Below, one piece after another: positions 26,308-33,720 of a stretch of DNA of 64,000 nucleotides. The notes below the pieces were generated by a model. That model ran no database searches. It saw nothing but the letters and a program-made list of their open reading frames with translations, and was not told the DNA's origin. This stretch comes from Clostridium fessum (lineage in GTDB: Bacteria; Bacillota; Clostridia; Lachnospirales; Lachnospiraceae), in the NCBI RefSeq assembly GCF_003024715.1, contig NZ_PYLO01000002.1, positions 124,001 through 188,000 on the forward strand. The letters run 5' to 3'. The position numbers and the translations under genes are program-made. Position 1 is the first letter of the stretch. Every line of letters starts with the position of its first letter.

Positions 26308-27342
26308 CTAGCACTCCACCGCTACCTTAATCACTCCATCTTTCTTGTTCTCAAAAAGCTCGTATGCATCTTCGATCCGGCTAAGCGGATAGGTATGGGT
26401 AATAAGCGGTTCCGTATCGATCTTGCCCTCTGCAATGAGGCGAAGCGTCTCCTCACAGTCGCATCCATCTACACCGCCGGTTTTAAAGGTAAGATTCTTG
26501 CCATACATATCCGGAAGCGGCAGCGTCTGGGCTTCGTCATAGAGCGCTACCACTGTGACGATTGCATTAGGCCTTGCACATTCCCAGGCTAACCGGAAAG
26601 TAAAGGATGCTCCTGCCACCTCAAGAACCACATCGGCTCCGCCGTGATCACTGTTTTTCTGAACATATTCCAGACATTCCTCCGGTAAAACGGTGTATAC
26701 ATCCGGATAGTGCTCCTTTATAAAGCGGACGCGGTTTTCATCTTTCTCGCAGACAATAATTCGTTTCGGTTTCTTTAACATTACGCAGAGAAGGGTACAG
26801 ATACCCGTCGGACCGGCACCGATGATCAAAACCGTATCTTCCTCCGTGATCTCAGAGATTCTCGCCGCCCAATAGCCGGTCGCCAGCACATCTCCCACAA
26901 ACAGTGCCTGCCGGTCCGTCACTCCATCCGGAATCTTATTTAATCCCTGATCTGCAAATGGAACCCGCACATATTCGGCCTGCCCGCCGTCGATACGGCA
27001 TCCCAGGGCCCAGCCGCCATTCTCGTCCGTACAGTTATTTACATATCCATTTTTACAGAAAAAGCATTCACCGCAGAAGGTCTCTACGTTTACAGTGACT
27101 CTGTCCCCCGGCTTCACATGGGTCACCGCTGACCCAACTTCTTCCACAATTCCTACCATCTCATGACCGACTGTAATTTCAGGGACCGCCCGCGGCACAC
27201 TTCCGTGTTTGATATGCAGATCACTGGAACAGATGCTGGCCAGTGTTACCTTTACAATCGCATCCCGTTCGTGCATAAGCACCGGTTTTGGTTTTTCCAC
27301 TAATTCAAACTTTCCCTTAGAAATATATGTATATGCCTGCAT
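26308..27342 (-). CDS. Zinc-dependent alcohol dehydrogenase (MDR family)
   Basis: Medium-chain dehydrogenase (344 aa). The catalytic zinc ligands are Cys37 in ASICSSDLH and the HE pair in TVGHEMVG. The structural zinc loop is partly modified (ETFCGECFFCKNGYVNNC has four cysteines). The NAD-binding GAGPTGICTLL is near 175. Close family members act on secondary alcohols, sorbitol or threonine; the substrate is not evident. It lies 25 bases upstream of the Gfo/Idh gene on the same strand. Confidence 0.9.
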   Translation of the reverse strand: MQAYTYISKGKFELVEKPKPVLMHERDAIVKVTLASICSSDLHIKHGSVPRAVPEITVGHEMVGIVEEVGSAVTHVKPGDRVTVNVETFCGECFFCKNGYVNNCTDENGGWALGCRIDGGQAEYVRVPFADQGLNKIPDGVTDRQALFVGDVLATGYWAARISEITEEDTVLIIGAGPTGICTLLCVMLKKPKRIIVCEKDENRVRFIKEHYPDVYTVLPEECLEYVQKNSDHGGADVVLEVAGASFTFRLAWECARPNAIVTVVALYDEAQTLPLPDMYGKNLTFKTGGVDGCDCEETLRLIAEGKIDTEPLITHTYPLSRIEDAYELFENKKDGVIKVAVEC

Positions 27343-27363
27343 TGCTTAACCCCCTTCTTTCTA

Positions 27364-27720
27364 TTATTCATACTGAATCCTATTATAGGCGAAACCTGGG
27401 GTTATTAGCAAGATTTGCCGTAAAAAACATGCTTCTGCTTCATTGAAACATTCCGCGTACATGATGGCTAGTTCCAACTGCTGGCAGGCTCCGGTATCAT
27501 ATGTCATTTTTTCAGAAAAACGTCCAAAGCGAGTTGCCTGCGCAAGGTTCCATTTTTCAAGGATCACCTGCATCTGCTGGTTTGTCCGTTTCAACTCATC
27601 CGTAAGAACAGCCAGCTGGCTACGTAATTCTTTTTCCTGCTCCATGCTTTCAAGCAAGAGCTACAGGATATCTTTTTTATTCAGTTTTGCCAGCTGTTCT
27701 TTTGATAACGCAAGTGCCAT
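27364..27720 (-). pseudogene. IS66 TnpC N-terminal relic
   Basis: From ATG 27720 (MALALSKEQLAKLNKKDIL), interrupted by an in-frame TAG, then ESMEQEKELRSQLAVLTDEL with the leucine-rich region and ATRFGRFSEKM, typical of the IS66 transposase N-terminus. The DDE catalytic part is missing. Confidence 0.8.
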
Positions 27721-28015
27721 ACGGACGATCAGTCTCCTTCGCTTTTATGGATCCAGTATAACAGAAGAAGCGAAAAAACACAAAAATCAGACCGATATCT
27801 TTTCGGTATTTTGACGGTGGAAAACTCCTGCTCCAAAAGCAGTTCTTTCTGTAGAGAATACCTTCCAGGCTGCCTGAAAACAGGTGGATCCGGCTTACTT
27901 TTCATGTGGCAGAGAAGACTGTCCACAATTCATGTTAAGCGGATAAAAAACAGAACTTTTTATCCCCATACAGGCTTTCGAATCAAACAGAAAACTTCTC
28001 TGTTTTGTACAAAAG

Positions 28016-28489
28016 TCACACTGGATGTTTTGGATCGATCTTATGGACAGATGGATCTATGGAGTATCCGCTCATGAGCAGATGATACTGCTCCGAAGTG
28101 ATGTTCCGGGCTTCCGCTTCCGATCGGGGCCATTGAAAAGTTCCCGCCTCCAGCCGCTTATAAATAAGCAGGAAGCCGTCTTCCTCCCAGACCAGCCCTT
28201 TGATCTTCCGGTTACTGGAACCCCAGAAGAATTTGAGCGTTAACATTTCATTTGGATCAGCTGTTACAGACCTCTGCACAGGGAACTGCTTTGGCTGCGT
28301 TACTTCAACAAAGCCGCTTTCTACAAGCAGGACCTCTTTCACTTTGCGGAGCCAGTAATAATAAGAGTCTCATAAAAGCTGATGCTGTGCACAATAATCT
28401 TTGACAGACAGACCAGATTCGTTGCGCTCCTAAATAATAGCAGCCCAGTTTTTTACACGGATCTGTGCTGTGGCAAGTTTGGTGTTCAT
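28016..28489 (-). pseudogene. Fused IS66 TnpA-TnpB relic
   Basis: From ATG 28489 the frame reads like IS66 TnpA (VKNWAAII, stop TAG, ERNESGLSVKDYCAQHQLL, stop TGA, YYYWLRKVKE). It then passes in the same frame into a TnpB C-terminus (KGLVWEEDGFLLIYKRLEAG, FQWPRSEAEA). The nonsense codons and the internal deletion show it is inactive. Confidence 0.8.
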
Positions 28490-28545
28490 AATTGACCTCC
28501 TAGTGTGAAAAATGGGAAAAGTGTATTGTACAACTTTTCCAACAT

Positions 28546-28635
28546 TATCTCAAACTTGGAGGTGTAGTTCTAGAGATGTGTGGTTTACCATTTACGGTCG
28601 AAATGTTTCAAGACAAACTCAAACCAGATAAATAA
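28546..28635 (+). pseudogene. C-terminal gene fragment in the element C remnant
   Basis: Open plus-strand frame ending LKLGGVVLEMCGLPFTVEMF..KPDK, followed directly by a good terminator. It has no start and is cut at its 5' side next to the IS66 relic, so it is probably the end of a gene of element C broken by that insertion. Family not recognised. Confidence 0.35.
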
Positions 28636-28644
28636 GCACGACAA

Positions 28645-28690
28645 AAGCCCTTAGCTATGAGTTTTATACCCACAGCTAAGGGCTTCGTTT
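28645..28690. terminator. Terminator hairpin in the element C remnant
   Basis: AAGCCCTTAGCT (28645-28656) pairs with AGCTAAGGGCTT (28674-28685), followed by CGTTT. The corresponding place in element A also has a terminator (41595-41646) just inside the right arm repeats. Confidence 0.65.
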
Positions 28691-28781
28691 ATAATATGGA
28701 TTTATTTGTTGCACAACCACCTGTCAATTATTCTCTAACCCTAAAACCACCGGGTTACAAGAATAATGGCTCTCATGCAAC

Positions 28782-28871
28782 TGTTATCAATTTGTTATCA
28801 AAAGACTTTTAAAAGTGCCGCAAACCCGCATAAACGCTGGATTTACTAAACATTTTTGTTTATTCAAACTC
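28782..28871. repeat. Element C right end: arm repeats plus core site L
   Basis: TGTTATCA at 28782-28789 and 28793-28800 (period 11), CCCGCATAAA at 28825-28834, core ATTCAAACTC at 28862-28871. Distances from core: 62 to the last arm, 37 to CCCGCATAAA, identical within one base to the right ends of elements A and B. Confidence 0.8.
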
Positions 28872-28992
28872 CTCGGCGGATAATTTGAACTGGCTGCTTT
28901 TCTCTGCTTTTTAAAGGATTTATTATCCATATTCTTCAAAAAATGCTCTCGTATTTGTGCCAGTCCAAATTTTTAGAGCCAAAATAGAGCCA
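28862..28992. repeat. Element B left end: core site L plus arm repeats
   Basis: Core ATTCAAACTC at 28862, then AGAGCCA at 28975-28981 and 28986-28992 (period 11), first arm exactly 113 bases from the core start, as at the left end of element A. Confidence 0.8.
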
Positions 28993-29000
28993 TCTAAAAT

Positions 29001-30026
29001 TCAATTTTCCATAACTGGTTCTATTATTTCTTTCCTCAAAAAATTGCCTCTTTCCACCCGCGCTTTTCTACTATTTGTTCCGGTATAAATATATGAATAA
29101 AATTTTGCATATTGATTAGTATCAGCATTACTGCTTTTATTTGCTTCTACTTTACTCTCCACTTCTTGTAAATACTCTCTTAATATTTTTCTTTTCTTCT
29201 CTATTTTTTCAAATTCTTTAAAAATCTCAATAAACATTGTAAAATAACAGGATTTTCTCATCCACAACGAATCGTTCAACAAAGATAATTCATTTATGAA
29301 AGAGAATACATCAACTATCTTCTTCTTTACATTGTTTTTATCTGGATAATTCTCATTATACGTAGCAACATATTTTTCAATATATTTGTCTCCAACAAAA
29401 TACCCTCCCTCTTGAACAGTCGACATAATAAGCAAAATGAATAATAAATCATCCATTCTACTTATTTTAGAATCACTAAAAAACGGTAATTTAGTAACAT
29501 CTACTTCTTCTAAAATTTCTTTCGCTGTTGCAATAAACTCTCCGTCATATATCGCATTATGTAATTCAATTGAATTCAGTGCATATTGCGTCGAGTTTAT
29601 TCTTTTAAAGACCTCCTTTATATTTTCAGGAGAGATATCTCCTAAATCTCGAATCAATAAAGTATAGTTAAGAAAGTCTTCTTTTTCATCTTTGCTAAGA
29701 TTTCTATACTTTTTTACAATATTCCCAAAGACCTTTGATTCCTCTGGTTCATCTATATACTCAACAATTGTATGTAATCTTTGTTGTCCATCAACCACAA
29801 CTTCTTCTGATTCAATAGTTTCTATATCTATCCCTCTTTGTGCAACATATATTTCTGGTACGGGATACCCTTCCAATATTGTGTCAATAAATTTTTCTTT
29901 ATGCTTATTATTCCACACGAATCTTCTTTGAAAATCGGGTTGCAAAATAAGATTCTCTCTTTTTATATCTTTATATAAAGCTGATATTTTTCTATTACTA
30001 GGGGAAGTTGTGATCTGTTTACTCAT
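29001..30026 (-). CDS. DUF262 (GmrS-like N-terminal) domain protein
   Basis: A 341-aa protein whose first 90 residues match DUF262: LQPDFQRRFVW at 28-38 and VVDGQQRLHTI at 77-87. The DGQQR motif belongs to the ParB/sulfiredoxin-like fold that in GmrSD-type and BrxU-type enzymes hydrolyses nucleotides to drive DNA cleavage. The rest is helical and there is no DUF1524 HNH nuclease domain, so it is not a complete GmrSD fusion. It overlaps the upstream nucleotidyltransferase gene by 8 bases, forming a two-gene unit with a likely defence or toxin-like function (inference). Confidence 0.82.
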   Translation of the reverse strand: MSKQITTSPSNRKISALYKDIKRENLILQPDFQRRFVWNNKHKEKFIDTILEGYPVPEIYVAQRGIDIETIESEEVVVDGQQRLHTIVEYIDEPEESKVFGNIVKKYRNLSKDEKEDFLNYTLLIRDLGDISPENIKEVFKRINSTQYALNSIELHNAIYDGEFIATAKEILEEVDVTKLPFFSDSKISRMDDLLFILLIMSTVQEGGYFVGDKYIEKYVATYNENYPDKNNVKKKIVDVFSFINELSLLNDSLWMRKSCYFTMFIEIFKEFEKIEKKRKILREYLQEVESKVEANKSSNADTNQYAKFYSYIYTGTNSRKARVERGNFLRKEIIEPVMEN

Positions 30027-30645
30027 TTCCGGTCTCCTTTTCTACCTTTAATATTTGTATGTATTCTTTCAAACTATTTATCGCATAATATTCTAAATAA
30101 TTATAGCTTTTATAAACACCTGCGCTCACTTTATAATTTCCAACTTCACTTTTATCATATGAAATTGTATTAAAAAAATCAAACCAGTTTGTTTTTAAAT
30201 CAATTCCTTCAATTTTGATTGGTAATAAATCCGGTCTCATCCAGCCTTTTGCCATATACTTCAAAAATTTAATATAATTCTTATACTCCCGTTCTACTAA
30301 TCTTTCTCTAGAACGTTCTAAATCATACTGAAATTTCCGAATATATTTCAAATATCTATCGTACAGTTCCTCGCTAACAATCGCTACATCTATATCAGAA
30401 TCATAATTAAATTCTGTTCCTTTTAAATAACTAAATCCCAATTTTCCTGAACCTACAATATATACTTGATAATAGTCAATGGAAAAATGTTTTCCAATTC
30501 TATTTCTAAATTCAAAAAATTCATCTTCACGACCATTAAAAACATAGGGGATTCCATGAATTATAAACTTTCGTGCAAAATCGAGAATATCCTCATCATT
30601 CCTGCAGCACATCAATAATGCATCAAATTCATCTTTTGTCATCAT
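30019..30645 (-). CDS. Nucleotidyltransferase-fold protein paired with DUF262
   Basis: A 208-aa protein with a minimal nucleotidyltransferase motif: Gly65-Ser66 in YIVGSGKLGFS followed by Asp84-Ile-Asp86 in YDSDIDVAIV. The third carboxylate is less clear, perhaps in the MRPDLLPIKIEG region. MNT-type proteins of this size are often antitoxins or modifiers that AMPylate a partner. Overlap with the DUF262 gene suggests the two products work together, one possibly controlling the other. AT-rich and on a mobile element. I know no established name for this exact pair. Confidence 0.7.
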   Translation of the reverse strand: MMTKDEFDALLMCCRNDEDILDFARKFIIHGIPYVFNGREDEFFEFRNRIGKHFSIDYYQVYIVGSGKLGFSYLKGTEFNYDSDIDVAIVSEELYDRYLKYIRKFQYDLERSRERLVEREYKNYIKFLKYMAKGWMRPDLLPIKIEGIDLKTNWFDFFNTISYDKSEVGNYKVSAGVYKSYNYLEYYAINSLKEYIQILKVEKETGNE

Positions 30646-30837
30646 CAGCCTCTTTTATCTACAATCCAATATTGTGCTAGCACCACGTATTTATATCCGC
30701 TAAAGAAATATATCATTGCTTCCGTTACACAACATAAACTGCATTCTATTAAATCATTACCAGTATCACTTTTACAATCGACAACTTCTGTAAAATGAAT
30801 ATTCTAAACTCACTAAAGAGTAACAATGTGTATTTTA
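30646..30837. other. Spacer between yjdF and the nucleotidyltransferase gene
   Basis: AT-rich. It should hold the promoter of the NTase-DUF262 unit, but no box is convincing. No gene seen. Confidence 0.4.
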
Positions 30838-30872
30838 ACAAAAAGCCGGGGCAGGCATTACCTACCCCTATG
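30838..30872 (-). terminator. Terminator overlapping the yjdF stop
   Basis: Minus strand GGGGTAGG pairs with CCTGCCCC across TAATG, followed by GGCTTTTTG. The stop codon lies inside the stem. Confidence 0.75.
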
Positions 30873-31274
30873 CTTCTCTTTCCTTTTCTGCTGTTTCAGT
30901 TCAAACTGCCGCTGTTTCTCTACTTCCCGTTTTTCCCGGCTCACAGTCTTACGTTCAGTTTTCAACTGCTCCTGCTGTAATTTCAAAGCCTGTTGCGACT
31001 TTGTGCCTATCCCGGTATTCTGTACCTGTTTTCGCACTTCCCTCTGTACCCGTTTCGGATTGCGACTAGCTTCTTTTACATCAGTTGCCACAGCCGGACT
31101 AAATTTCAATCGATAGTAATTTTTCAGAACAAAATCATATATCTCGTAATCTTTCGGTTCCGCACCAAATGTAACCTTGCATACAGACAATTTCTTCTCC
31201 GATATGTGTTCAAACACACCTATCCAGAATGGTTCTTCAAAAAATACTGTCAATCTACCTGATACTTTGTCCAT
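30858..31274 (-). CDS. yjdF: YjdF family protein (DUF2992)
   Basis: A 138-aa protein. The N-terminal half (VSGRLTVFFEEPFWIGVFEH, VTFGAEPKDYEIYDFVLKNY) is the conserved YjdF/DUF2992 domain. The C-terminal 60 residues are a highly basic Lys/Arg/Gln-rich tail (KRVQREVRKQVQNTG to KRKEKHRGR), as in many homologues. The function is unknown; the family is named for the riboswitch that controls it, which in tests responds to azaaromatic compounds. The riboswitch candidate upstream fits. Start supported by AAGGAGG about 7 bases before ATG. Confidence 0.88.
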   Translation of the reverse strand: MDKVSGRLTVFFEEPFWIGVFEHISEKKLSVCKVTFGAEPKDYEIYDFVLKNYYRLKFSPAVATDVKEASRNPKRVQREVRKQVQNTGIGTKSQQALKLQQEQLKTERKTVSREKREVEKQRQFELKQQKRKEKHRGR

Positions 31275-31284
31275 GACAATTCCT

Positions 31285-31420
31285 CCTTAAATGATTGTAT
31301 GAACAAAGAACGGACGACCCTAAGGAGGGAGGGTTACTTACACCAGATGGTGCGGCCGGGCTACCTACCGGCTCTGTAAGGAATTTTCTCTTACGTTGCG
31401 TTTTTATCTTTGCTCCTTGA
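31285..31420 (-). promoter_or_regulatory. yjdF-motif riboswitch candidate
   Basis: Minus-strand leader between a promoter-like region and yjdF. It contains paired segments (GCCGGTAGG/CCCGGC, ACCATCTGGT) and the run CCCTCCCTCCTTA about 40 bases before the start, which could pair with the ribosome site AAGGAGG. Its position and composition match the known yjdF RNA, which usually precedes this gene. Exact boundaries are estimated. Confidence 0.75.
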
Positions 31421-31573
31421 TTTTAGCATACCATTAGCAATTTTACCACAAGAAATAAGGGACACAGCCGCCGCCATGCCCCAAATTCTTACCGTTCCAA
31501 CGTTCTCTCGATTTTCTTTTTCTGCCCTTTCAAATCGTTTGCTTCTCATACAAGCTGTCTCGTTCTTTACAGA

Positions 31574-31912
31574 GTGATTTCATGCGGACATTATGCAGAC
31601 TTTTTCTGGCTTGACGAGGACAACCGCAATACCTTTCATCTGTTCCAGCTTGTCCGCAATCCCGGCATGTGCAACGCTTCTGATGATAAGTCTGTTCACT
31701 ATAATAATAGTGACGAATGGCCTGCTCATGGCCCTGTCGGTATGTGGATTGATTATGGTCTGGTAAATGAATTTCTGCGTGAATGGTGTTTACAGAAAGA
31801 ACAGCTAAAAAGCGGAGAAATTTCAGAGGACGAATACTTTGAATGGAAAATCAACTGGCCTGCTTCCAGCAGTAGTTCTCGACTTAAAATACGATATTCC
31901 CATCATATTTAG
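31574..31912 (+). pseudogene. C-terminal relic of an XRE-type element regulator
   Basis: The 112-codon frame (GTG start, probably not a true start) lacks an HTH. Its C-terminus LKSGEISEDEYFEWKINWP is clearly related to LEQGEITKEEYDQWRYKYP of the element A regulator at 41034-41567. It is best seen as the tail of an equivalent regulator in element B whose DNA-binding part has been lost. The 31421-31573 region in front holds no recognisable HTH-coding sequence. Confidence 0.6.
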
Positions 31913-31913
31913 A

Positions 31914-32156
31914 TCATTCTCTAAAACTATTTTTCTTTGCAAATCGTAAAATATCTTTTGCTTCACTTGGTTGCAAATCCCAATATTTTATAAGCATATT
32001 CAAAATTTGTTGCTCTGGCACTTCCGACTCAACCATTGCTTGTGCTGCAAATCCTATATTGTTCCATCTTTCATCGGTCACCTCTTGGTCAATTTTATTC
32101 CACACACTTTCTCTCAGTGTATCAACCATTTCATTTGCCAATTTTTTAATCTCCAT
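31914..32156 (-). CDS. Small helical protein of unknown function
   Basis: An 80-aa, mostly helical protein (MEIKKLANEMVDTLRESVWN, VPEQQILNMLIKYWDLQPSE) with no known motif. It follows the 32171-32800 gene by 14 bases on the same strand, with GGAGG in front of the start, so the two are co-translated. A small partner such as an antitoxin or immunity protein is possible but unproven. Confidence 0.6.
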   Translation of the reverse strand: MEIKKLANEMVDTLRESVWNKIDQEVTDERWNNIGFAAQAMVESEVPEQQILNMLIKYWDLQPSEAKDILRFAKKNSFRE

Positions 32157-32170
32157 ATTATCGTCCTCCT

Positions 32171-32800
32171 TTAGTACATATGAGAGTAAAAATCCAAAAT
32201 CGGAACATCTTTTTCTATCAACATATTTCCAATTGCTGTTTCCACATCGGATCTGGTATAACCATCAGGAATCCCTTTTAAAGGAAAAATCAGCACAAAT
32301 GATTCATCCCATTCCTTTCCAAGTTTATGAACAAGGATTCCCGCTGAATTATGAACCCATTCTTCTTCATTGCGCTTTTTATATGAATTGTACACTATAT
32401 GTTTTTTATCATACACACTCCAATCTTCTGGCATATCAAAATTCACATCATCGCTTACTGCTACAACACCCAAATATCCATCTCTTGTAAATTTCATCCA
32501 GACTAAATCGCTGCGATCATTTAACTGAAACTTCTGTTGAATCTTATCATAATCTATACATTTAGGATTTTCGCATTTAGGATTTTTTGTAGTTTTAATT
32601 CCTACTTTATTCAAGTAGTCCAAAGTGTATTTTATTATTATTTCTTTATCAATAGCCTTACTATCAGCCTGCTTTTTTGCTTCATTATATCTTACATAGC
32701 TTTTTCCATGAACCGATTGACAACACCTATTACCCTGCTTATTTATCCAATAAGCATCTTCTGGTGTTTTATGTAAAAATTTTTCCAATTCTACATTCAT
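32171..32800 (-). CDS. Hypothetical protein in element B, paired with the 80-aa gene
   Basis: A 209-aa soluble protein with no recognised domain. A Cys pair occurs in NPKCENPKCIDY near residue 75, and the C-terminus is mixed alpha/beta. An in-frame ATG exists at 32827, but AAAGGGGA lies inside that extension about 8 bases before the ATG at 32800, which I choose. Gene size and the adjacent small gene suggest an effector/partner pair, for example a toxin with its antidote. This is inference from layout only. Confidence 0.6.
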   Translation of the reverse strand: MNVELEKFLHKTPEDAYWINKQGNRCCQSVHGKSYVRYNEAKKQADSKAIDKEIIIKYTLDYLNKVGIKTTKNPKCENPKCIDYDKIQQKFQLNDRSDLVWMKFTRDGYLGVVAVSDDVNFDMPEDWSVYDKKHIVYNSYKKRNEEEWVHNSAGILVHKLGKEWDESFVLIFPLKGIPDGYTRSDVETAIGNMLIEKDVPILDFYSHMY

Positions 32801-32884
32801 TGCATATTTTCCCCTTTTTCTAATCAATTCTATTATACCTTATATCGGCAAATTCGCATATCCATTTTATGTCATATTTCTGCA

Positions 32885-32942
32885 ATATAAAAGGTCAAAC
32901 CCGTCAAGCCCGATGGTTACTGACGAATCTGACCTTTTATAA
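32885..32942. terminator. Hairpin terminator after the serine recombinase relic
   Basis: TATAAAAGGTCA and TGACCTTTTATA (32886-32897, about 32930-32941) with an inner GTCA/TGAC pairing. Symmetrical, so it can work on both strands. Confidence 0.65.
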
Positions 32943-32996
32943 TCAACTTTCTGAATTTTTTCTTCTACTATAATATGTGTCAAATCAGGATTTAAT

Positions 32997-33308
32997 TTAT
33001 CTCGTCTTTATCTTAAATCCGTTCTTAAAGATGAATAGTATATCATCCTTTGACTTTACCACCACTTCCTGCACAAGGCTGCTCCAAAGTCCCTCATCGA
33101 ATTCCTCTACCAAAGCACCCTACTTTTCCAATGCCCGGATGAATCCCTTGAATAATTCCCTCTGAGCCTTTTTGCTTTCAATCTGTTCTGAAATCTTGTC
33201 ATAATCTGCTTTGATGGTATTGTACTTTTCGGTAAGGTCAGCATATCTTCTTTCATATTCATTCTGGTCAAGTGCCGTCCGGCTGTTCTCAGCTATAGCT
33301 GTCTGCAT
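32997..33308 (-). pseudogene. C-terminal relic of a large serine recombinase
   Basis: Reads NEYERRYADLTEKYNTIKAD with a charged coiled coil, then after an in-frame TAG at 33120 continues GALVEEFDEGLWSSLVQEVV and FIFKNGFKIKTR. This is the coiled-coil and C-terminal end of large serine recombinases. Catalytic and recombinase domains are absent. It abuts the right arm repeats of element B. Confidence 0.75.
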
Positions 33309-33346
33309 CTGCTCTGCAATGATTATACATTACTCCGCCCACAAAT

Positions 33347-33434
33347 AGAGCCAAACTAGAGCCATTTGATAAAACAAATGCCGGAAGCCCACATAAATAC
33401 AGGCTTTCGGCATTTTAGTCCGTTATTCAAACTC
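33347..33434. repeat. Element B right end: arm repeats plus core site M
   Basis: AGAGCCA at 33347-33353 and 33358-33364 (period 11), CCCACATAAA at 33388-33397, core ATTCAAACTC at 33425-33434. Spacings 61 and 37 match the other right ends. Confidence 0.8.
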
Positions 33435-33555
33435 GGCGTGTCCTTTGTTGCTCTTAACTATATTTGTTTAAGCTTTATGCAAATACACACCGTTTTTTAC
33501 TTCAATTACATCATTTATTCTGGCTTGCTGATTTTCTGTTGCCAAAATGTTGCCA
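33425..33555. repeat. Element A left end: core site M plus arm repeats
   Basis: Core ATTCAAACTC at 33425, GTTGCCA at 33538-33544 and 33549-33555 (period 11), first arm 113 bases from the core start. 33556-33720 holds nothing else I can support. Confidence 0.8.
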
Positions 33556-33720
33556 CTCTGTCTAAAACTTTGGGGCAATAATCCCAAAAGATTATTGCCC
33601 CAAACATAACATTACACAACAATTATCAAAATACAATCTTATCTAGTAATGCATAACCATATAGCTAACTTACCTAACAAATATAGTATATCCAGTTTTC
33701 ATCAAAAAGTCAACTAATAT

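Larger units (their letters stand above)
27364..28489 (-). mobile_element. Decayed IS66-family element
   Basis: Contains relics of all three IS66 genes in the canonical order on the minus strand (TnpA-like from 28489, TnpB-like ending at 28016, TnpC-like from 27720), each with stop codons or deletions. The left side ends within tnpC about 25 bases from the alcohol dehydrogenase gene, so the element is truncated there. It adjoins the element C remnant. Confidence 0.8.
28862..33434. mobile_element. Integrative element B (integrase lost), in tandem at guaA
   Basis: A 4.6-kb segment bounded by core sites L and M and by matching AGAGCCA arm pairs at both ends. It carries a DUF262-nucleotidyltransferase pair, yjdF with riboswitch, a regulator relic, two unknown genes and the tail of a serine recombinase. 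No intact recombinase remains, so movement would need help, for example from the integrase of element A if arm specificity allows. Confidence 0.75.
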
